A stretch of DNA of 8,892 nt. Origin: G020353355 sp050116155 (GTDB lineage: Bacteria > Desulfobacterota > Desulfobacteria > Desulfobacterales > JAHEIW01). Made by a program: the position numbers and the translations under genes. Positions 6,146 to 8,892 of this stretch are shown one piece after another. The notes under the pieces are model-generated. The model made no database searches, was not told the origin of the DNA, and saw only the letters and a program-made list of their open reading frames with translations. How positions within the stretch are numbered: position 1 is the first letter of the stretch; each line of letters begins with the position of its first letter. The stretch spans positions 1 to 8,892 of the forward strand of contig JASFPE010000221.1 in the NCBI GenBank assembly GCA_050116155.1, written 5' to 3'.

Positions 6146-7099
6146 GTGAATCACATTTTAGAAATAGAAAATTTGGATGTTCACTTTCCGATTAATATTG
6201 GAACCGTGCGCGCCGTAGATGACGTCAGCTGGAAGCTCCGGCAAGGTGAGGTCATGGGGCTTGTAGGGGAGTCGGGCTGCGGAAAATCAACCCTTGGATT
6301 TTCAATTCAACGGCTGCTGAGACCCCCGGGACAAATCGTCAATGGACGTATTCTTTACCATGGTCGGGATATCGTCCAGATGACCGAAAAAGAAATCCTG
6401 GATCTTCGCGGCAGCAACATCGCGATGATTTTTCAGGATCCGCTCACCTCCCTGAATCCACTTTTTCGCATTGACCAGCATTTTATCGAGACCATGCTCA
6501 CCCATGAAAGAGGCCTGAGTAAGAAGGAGGCTTTCGAAAGAGCCGAGCGCATGCTGGAAAGCCTGGGAATTTCTCCGGAAAGGTTGTTGGAGTATCCGCA
6601 CCAACTCTCAGGCGGGATGCGTCAACGAATCATGATCGGATTGGGGCTCATCTTACAGCCGGATCTTCTCATCGCCGATGAGCCCACCACCGCACTGGAT
6701 GTCATCGTGGAAGCCCAGTTTCTCGACCTTTTGGCCGATTTGCAAAAGAAATTTGATCTGACCATTATCTTGATTACCCATAACCTCGGAAATGTCGCCC
6801 AGCTGGCTGACCGGATCACGGTGATGTATGGGGGCAATATCGTGGAGGTGGCAGAGGCAAATTTGATATTTGAAAATCCGCTCCACCCCTATACCCAGGG
6901 CCTATTGGCGTCCATACCCAACATCAAGCTCGAGCAGCCCAAGCTGCAGACCATGCCGGGTAGCCCTCCCGATCTGGTAAGTCCGCCGCCGGGGTGTGTC
7001 TTTCATCCAAGATGCCCGCAGGCCATGGATGTTTGTAAAACCAAAAAACCGAAAACCAAAACAGAAAACGGCCATCTGGTTTCCTGTTGGCTATACTAG
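6146..7099 (+). CDS. Peptide-type ABC transporter ATPase, DppD/OppD type
   Basis: This 317-residue cytoplasmic ATPase powers the importer, presumably as a heterodimer with the ATPase encoded at 7389-8372. Visible motifs are Walker A GESGCGKST (41-49), Q-loop Gln97 in FQDP, signature LSGGMRQR (154-161), Walker B LLIADEP (174-180, catalytic E179), D-loop TALD (182-185) and the switch His212 in THNLGNV. Most relatives have Asp after that His, whereas this one has Asn213. The C-terminal oligopeptide-transporter extension follows, with HPYTQGLL and then Cys284, 290, 297 and 314 in the order PGC, HPRC, C, C. A similar cysteine set binds a [4Fe-4S] cluster in the mycobacterial Dpp transporter, as far as I recall. 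The GTG start at 6146 is three bases after the permease stop. GGAG (6133-6136) inside the permease end can serve as ribosome binding site. Confidence 0.95.
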   Translation: MNHILEIENLDVHFPINIGTVRAVDDVSWKLRQGEVMGLVGESGCGKSTLGFSIQRLLRPPGQIVNGRILYHGRDIVQMTEKEILDLRGSNIAMIFQDPLTSLNPLFRIDQHFIETMLTHERGLSKKEAFERAERMLESLGISPERLLEYPHQLSGGMRQRIMIGLGLILQPDLLIADEPTTALDVIVEAQFLDLLADLQKKFDLTIILITHNLGNVAQLADRITVMYGGNIVEVAEANLIFENPLHPYTQGLLASIPNIKLEQPKLQTMPGSPPDLVSPPPGCVFHPRCPQAMDVCKTKKPKTKTENGHLVSCWLY

Positions 7100-7163
7100 G
7101 CTACTTTATAGGATTATTTATACATTTTGCGACATCATATTTTTTAACACAATCCAAGTAGAG

Positions 7164-7371
7164 TCAGGTGTCAGGTGTCAGAAAAGGATAGTAGAAAAAT
7201 TGAGGAATTAAGGACTGGAATTTCCCGCTCTGAAATTATCTTCAATCCAATTTATCCTTCGTTGTCACCGCGTCGCTGACACCTGAAACCTGACACCTGA
7301 AACCAGACATAGAGCCTTGAACCCTGAACCGGGAACTCTGAACCGGTAAGCCTGAATCTAGAAAGATGAAC
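7164..7371. repeat. 7-base periodic array with inverted halves, between the two ATPase genes
   Basis: The forward arm (7164-7181) is TCAGGTG, TCAGGTG, TCAG. The opposite arm runs from 7276 as CTGACAC, CTGAAAC, CTGACAC, CTGAAAC, CAGACAT. After a 5-base phase slip it continues as CTTGAAC, CCTGAAC, CGGGAAC, TCTGAAC, CGGTAAG, CCTGAAT, CTAGAAA and GATGAAC (7316-7371), becoming more degenerate towards the next start codon. TCAGGTGTCAG pairs perfectly with CTGACACCTGA at both 7276-7286 and 7290-7300. Further pairing occurs inside (AAGGATA 7184-7190 with TATCCTT 7253-7259), so most of 7164-7300 is one imperfect palindrome. The remaining gap (7100-7163) holds nothing recognisable. A 7-base period breaks any reading frame, so this is non-coding. 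Confidence 0.9.
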
Positions 7372-7388
7372 TTCATTAGGTAACAAAC

Positions 7389-8372
7389 GTGGAAGATCTA
7401 ATAATCATAAACAACCTGATAAAACACTTTGCCCTTCAAAAAGGGTTTCTTGACAGGCTTTTTGCCAAACAACAAGGCTCTGTCAGGGCCGTCGACGGGG
7501 TATCATTCACCATAAAAAAGGGTGAAGTCCTGGGATTGGTGGGTGAAAGCGGGTGCGGCAAGACAACTACCGGAAGGCTCATTTTACGGCTTCTGGAACC
7601 TACATCAGGGGATATTCTCTATAACGGAAAATCCGTATTTTCGTTTACAGATAAGGAGATGGAACACATGCGGGAAAAGATGCAAATCGTTTTTCAAGAT
7701 CCCTATGCATCGTTAAGCCCGCGCATGTCCATCGGCAAGTCCATTGAACATCCTCTGGTGATCCACAACAGTTATGACAAAACCGAAAGAAAGGAAATCT
7801 GTCTGCGCATCATGGAAAAGGTGGGTTTAGAACCGGCGGAATTTCTGTACCGCAAATATCCTCACCAGCTCTCCGGAGGTCAGCGGCAGCGGGTGGTTAT
7901 AGCCAGAGCCCTGGTAACCAATCCGGACTTTGTGGTTGCCGACGAACCCATTGCCATGGCAGATGTTTCCGTGCGGGCGTTGATTCTGGAATTGATGGCG
8001 CAGCTGAAAGAAGAGTTTGATCTGACCTACCTGTATATCACCCACGATCTGGCCACGTGCAAGTATATCTGTGATCGGGTGGCCATCATGTATTTGGGCA
8101 AAATCGTTGAGATGGGATCGCTTGAAGAGGTCTTCCAAAACCCGATTCACCCTTACACCGCAACCCTCCTGGAGGCGGTCCCGGTGCCGGATCCCAAATA
8201 CCGACGAACCGAACCCATTCCCAAAGGCGAAATACCCAGTGCGATCAATCCGCCTCCCGGATGCAACTTTCATCCGCGTTGCCATTATATGGAACCCGTG
8301 TGCAGCCAGGAGGAGCCCGACCTCAAAGAAATGAATCAGGACCACTGGGTGGCCTGCCCCATCAGAAGCTAG
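7389..8372 (+). CDS. Peptide-type ABC transporter ATPase, DppF/OppF type
   Basis: This 327-residue cytoplasmic ATPase is the second of the pair. Motifs are Walker A GESGCGKTT (52-60), Q-loop Gln103 in FQDPYASLSPR, signature LSGGQRQR (161-168), Walker B with catalytic E186 (VVADEP) and switch His219 in THDLATCKYI. The D-loop reads IAMADVS (188-194) instead of the common SALDVS, keeping the Asp (D192). The C-terminal extension has HPYTATLLEAVP and Cys292, 298, 305 and 323 in the same spacing class as the first ATPase, so both may carry the metal-cluster-type tail. The FQDPYASLSPR segment and the longer N-terminus before Walker A (LDRLFAKQQGSVRAVDG) are typical of DppF rather than DppD. The GTG at 7389 has only a weak AGGT (7378-7381) upstream. 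The gene is set apart from its partner by 289 bases of repeat-rich DNA and bracketed by 7-base arrays, which is unusual for such operons. No terminator is visible after its stop. Confidence 0.95.
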   Translation: MEDLIIINNLIKHFALQKGFLDRLFAKQQGSVRAVDGVSFTIKKGEVLGLVGESGCGKTTTGRLILRLLEPTSGDILYNGKSVFSFTDKEMEHMREKMQIVFQDPYASLSPRMSIGKSIEHPLVIHNSYDKTERKEICLRIMEKVGLEPAEFLYRKYPHQLSGGQRQRVVIARALVTNPDFVVADEPIAMADVSVRALILELMAQLKEEFDLTYLYITHDLATCKYICDRVAIMYLGKIVEMGSLEEVFQNPIHPYTATLLEAVPVPDPKYRRTEPIPKGEIPSAINPPPGCNFHPRCHYMEPVCSQEEPDLKEMNQDHWVACPIRS

Positions 8373-8439
8373 TTTTCCTCAGTGATCATATCCGTCGGTA
8401 AAACACCCAGGTAGCCAGTCGAGCATCGTCGTATATCAA

Positions 8440-8704
8440 TTTTCAAGTCTCAGGTTTCAGGTGTCAGGTGTCAGGTAAAAACTGGTTTCAGGTGTCAGGT
8501 GTCAGCGTTCAGGATTCAAGACATAAAGCATTGGCAAAGGATGAAGGATTAACAATTCAGGTTTCGAAGTTACGCTTTACGTGTTTTATGTTTCGAGGTT
8601 GGTCTTTGATTTTCCGCCTTCCGCATTCCCCCTTCCGAATTCCTGAATCCCTCAACTCCTAAATCCCTGTCCTCTGGTTTCTGAGGCCTGACACCTGAAA
8701 CCTA
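8440..8704. repeat. Long 7-base periodic array with inverted halves, downstream of the transporter
   Basis: The forward arm runs in 7-base steps: TTTTCAA, GTCTCAG, GTTTCAG, GTGTCAG, GTGTCAG (8440-8474). A 10-base break follows, then GTTTCAG, GTGTCAG, GTGTCAG, CGTTCAG, GATTCAA (8485-8519). From 8537 a second phase can be followed without interruption to 8704. It begins AAGGATG, AAGGATT and ends CCGCCTT, CCGCATT, CCCCCTT, CCGAATT, CCTGAAT, then more diverged units and AGGCCTG, ACACCTG, AAACCTA. CCTGACACCTGAAACC (8687-8702) is the exact reverse complement of 8453-8468 and of 8484-8499, and is identical to 7289-7304. The array accounts for half of the gene-free 3' region. The stretch 8373-8439 before it shows nothing recognisable and no terminator. 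Confidence 0.9.
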
Positions 8705-8711
8705 CTTATAC

Positions 8712-8892
8712 CTAATCCAAATATGCGGATAAGAAGATCCATCTCCTGGCTGAGGCTAATTCGTGCTTGATGAGTCCGAGGGATTGTAGGTACCGGATTG
8801 GTCTCTGAGCGCTGAAGTTCGAAAAATGGGCTTCATACTCAAGCTTCTTTCCGGGTATTGGCCATAATCACTGCCGCTGTGACATCCCGGCC
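8712..8892 (-). other. Possible decayed or partial minus-strand reading frame
   Basis: This gene-free end of the window is not 7-base periodic. On the minus strand, 8867 down to 8712 is open for 51 codons (including YEAHFSNFSAQRPIRY and LGLIKHELASARRW) and ends at TAG (8712-8714). It has no ATG, and a stop lies just upstream at 8868-8870. Another minus frame enters from the window edge with 17 codons (GRDVTAAVIMANTRKEA) and stops at 8839-8841. One frameshift would join the two. The amino-acid make-up is protein-like but matches no family I recognise. It could be a decayed gene end, a piece of a dispersed repeat, or chance. Confidence 0.25.

Noticed and set aside
7827..8345. 172-codon open frame on the minus strand inside the second ATPase gene
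   Set aside because: It lies fully antisense to a gene with all ABC ATPase motifs, and the translation shows no family features.
8369..8449. 25-codon minus-strand frame (ending PTDMITEEN) overlapping the ATPase stop
   Set aside because: It is too short to distinguish from chance, has only a TTG start and no ribosome binding site, and matches no family I recognise.
8468..8662. 64-codon + strand open frame downstream of the transporter
   Set aside because: It consists of 7-base repeat units read in three phases (FRVSGVSVQ-like residues), which explains the lack of stops. There is no ribosome binding site.
7164..8704. CRISPR array or composite transposon
   Set aside because: The repeats are 7 bases, contiguous and degenerate, without uniform spacers. 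No transposase gene, insertion-sequence-like ends or clear target duplications are visible.

Overview
The window reads as bacterial chromosome, with every supported gene on the + strand. It most resembles the Desulfobacterota (deltaproteobacterial, Desulfobacterales-like). That placement is an inference from the tandem b'/b ATP synthase subunits (the b subunit with a signal-peptide-like N-terminus), the cytidylate-kinase-like neighbour and the style of the intergenic repeats. No rRNA, tRNA or other phylogenetic marker is present.

Region 1 (about 1-1550) is part of the membrane sector (Fo) of an F-type ATP synthase: the c-ring subunit (atpE), a b'-type stator subunit and a b-type stator subunit. 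The c subunit carries a Na+-type ligand set with an additional carboxylate in its first helix. An intrinsic terminator closes this cluster directly after the b subunit, so the F1 genes (delta, alpha, gamma, beta, epsilon) must lie elsewhere.

Region 2 (1555-2247) is one gene for a cytidylate-kinase-like P-loop protein, starting 9 bases beyond the terminator T-tract.

Region 3 (about 2369-8372) is a complete peptide-type (Dpp/Opp) ABC importer: a secreted binding protein, two permeases and two ATPases. It is preceded by a good sigma-70-like promoter (TTGACA, 17-base spacer, TATGTT). The binding protein would capture substrate in the periplasm, the two permeases would form the channel, and the two ATPases would power it as a heterodimer. 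A perfect 13-bp hairpin between the binding protein and the first permease probably sets unequal expression.

The most unusual content is non-coding. Four gaps (about 290-460, 5099-5199, 7164-7371 and 8440-8704) hold degenerate tandem arrays with a period of 7 or 8 bases. Each is arranged as forward units followed by reverse-complement units, so each could fold as a long imperfect hairpin. None is a recognised mobile element; they resemble the short tandemly repeated repetitive sequences described in cyanobacteria. The two 7-base arrays share exact 16-18-base segments and bracket the last ATPase gene. The final 520 bases have no convincing gene: the second large 7-base array fills the middle, and a possible decayed minus-strand reading frame lies at the end.
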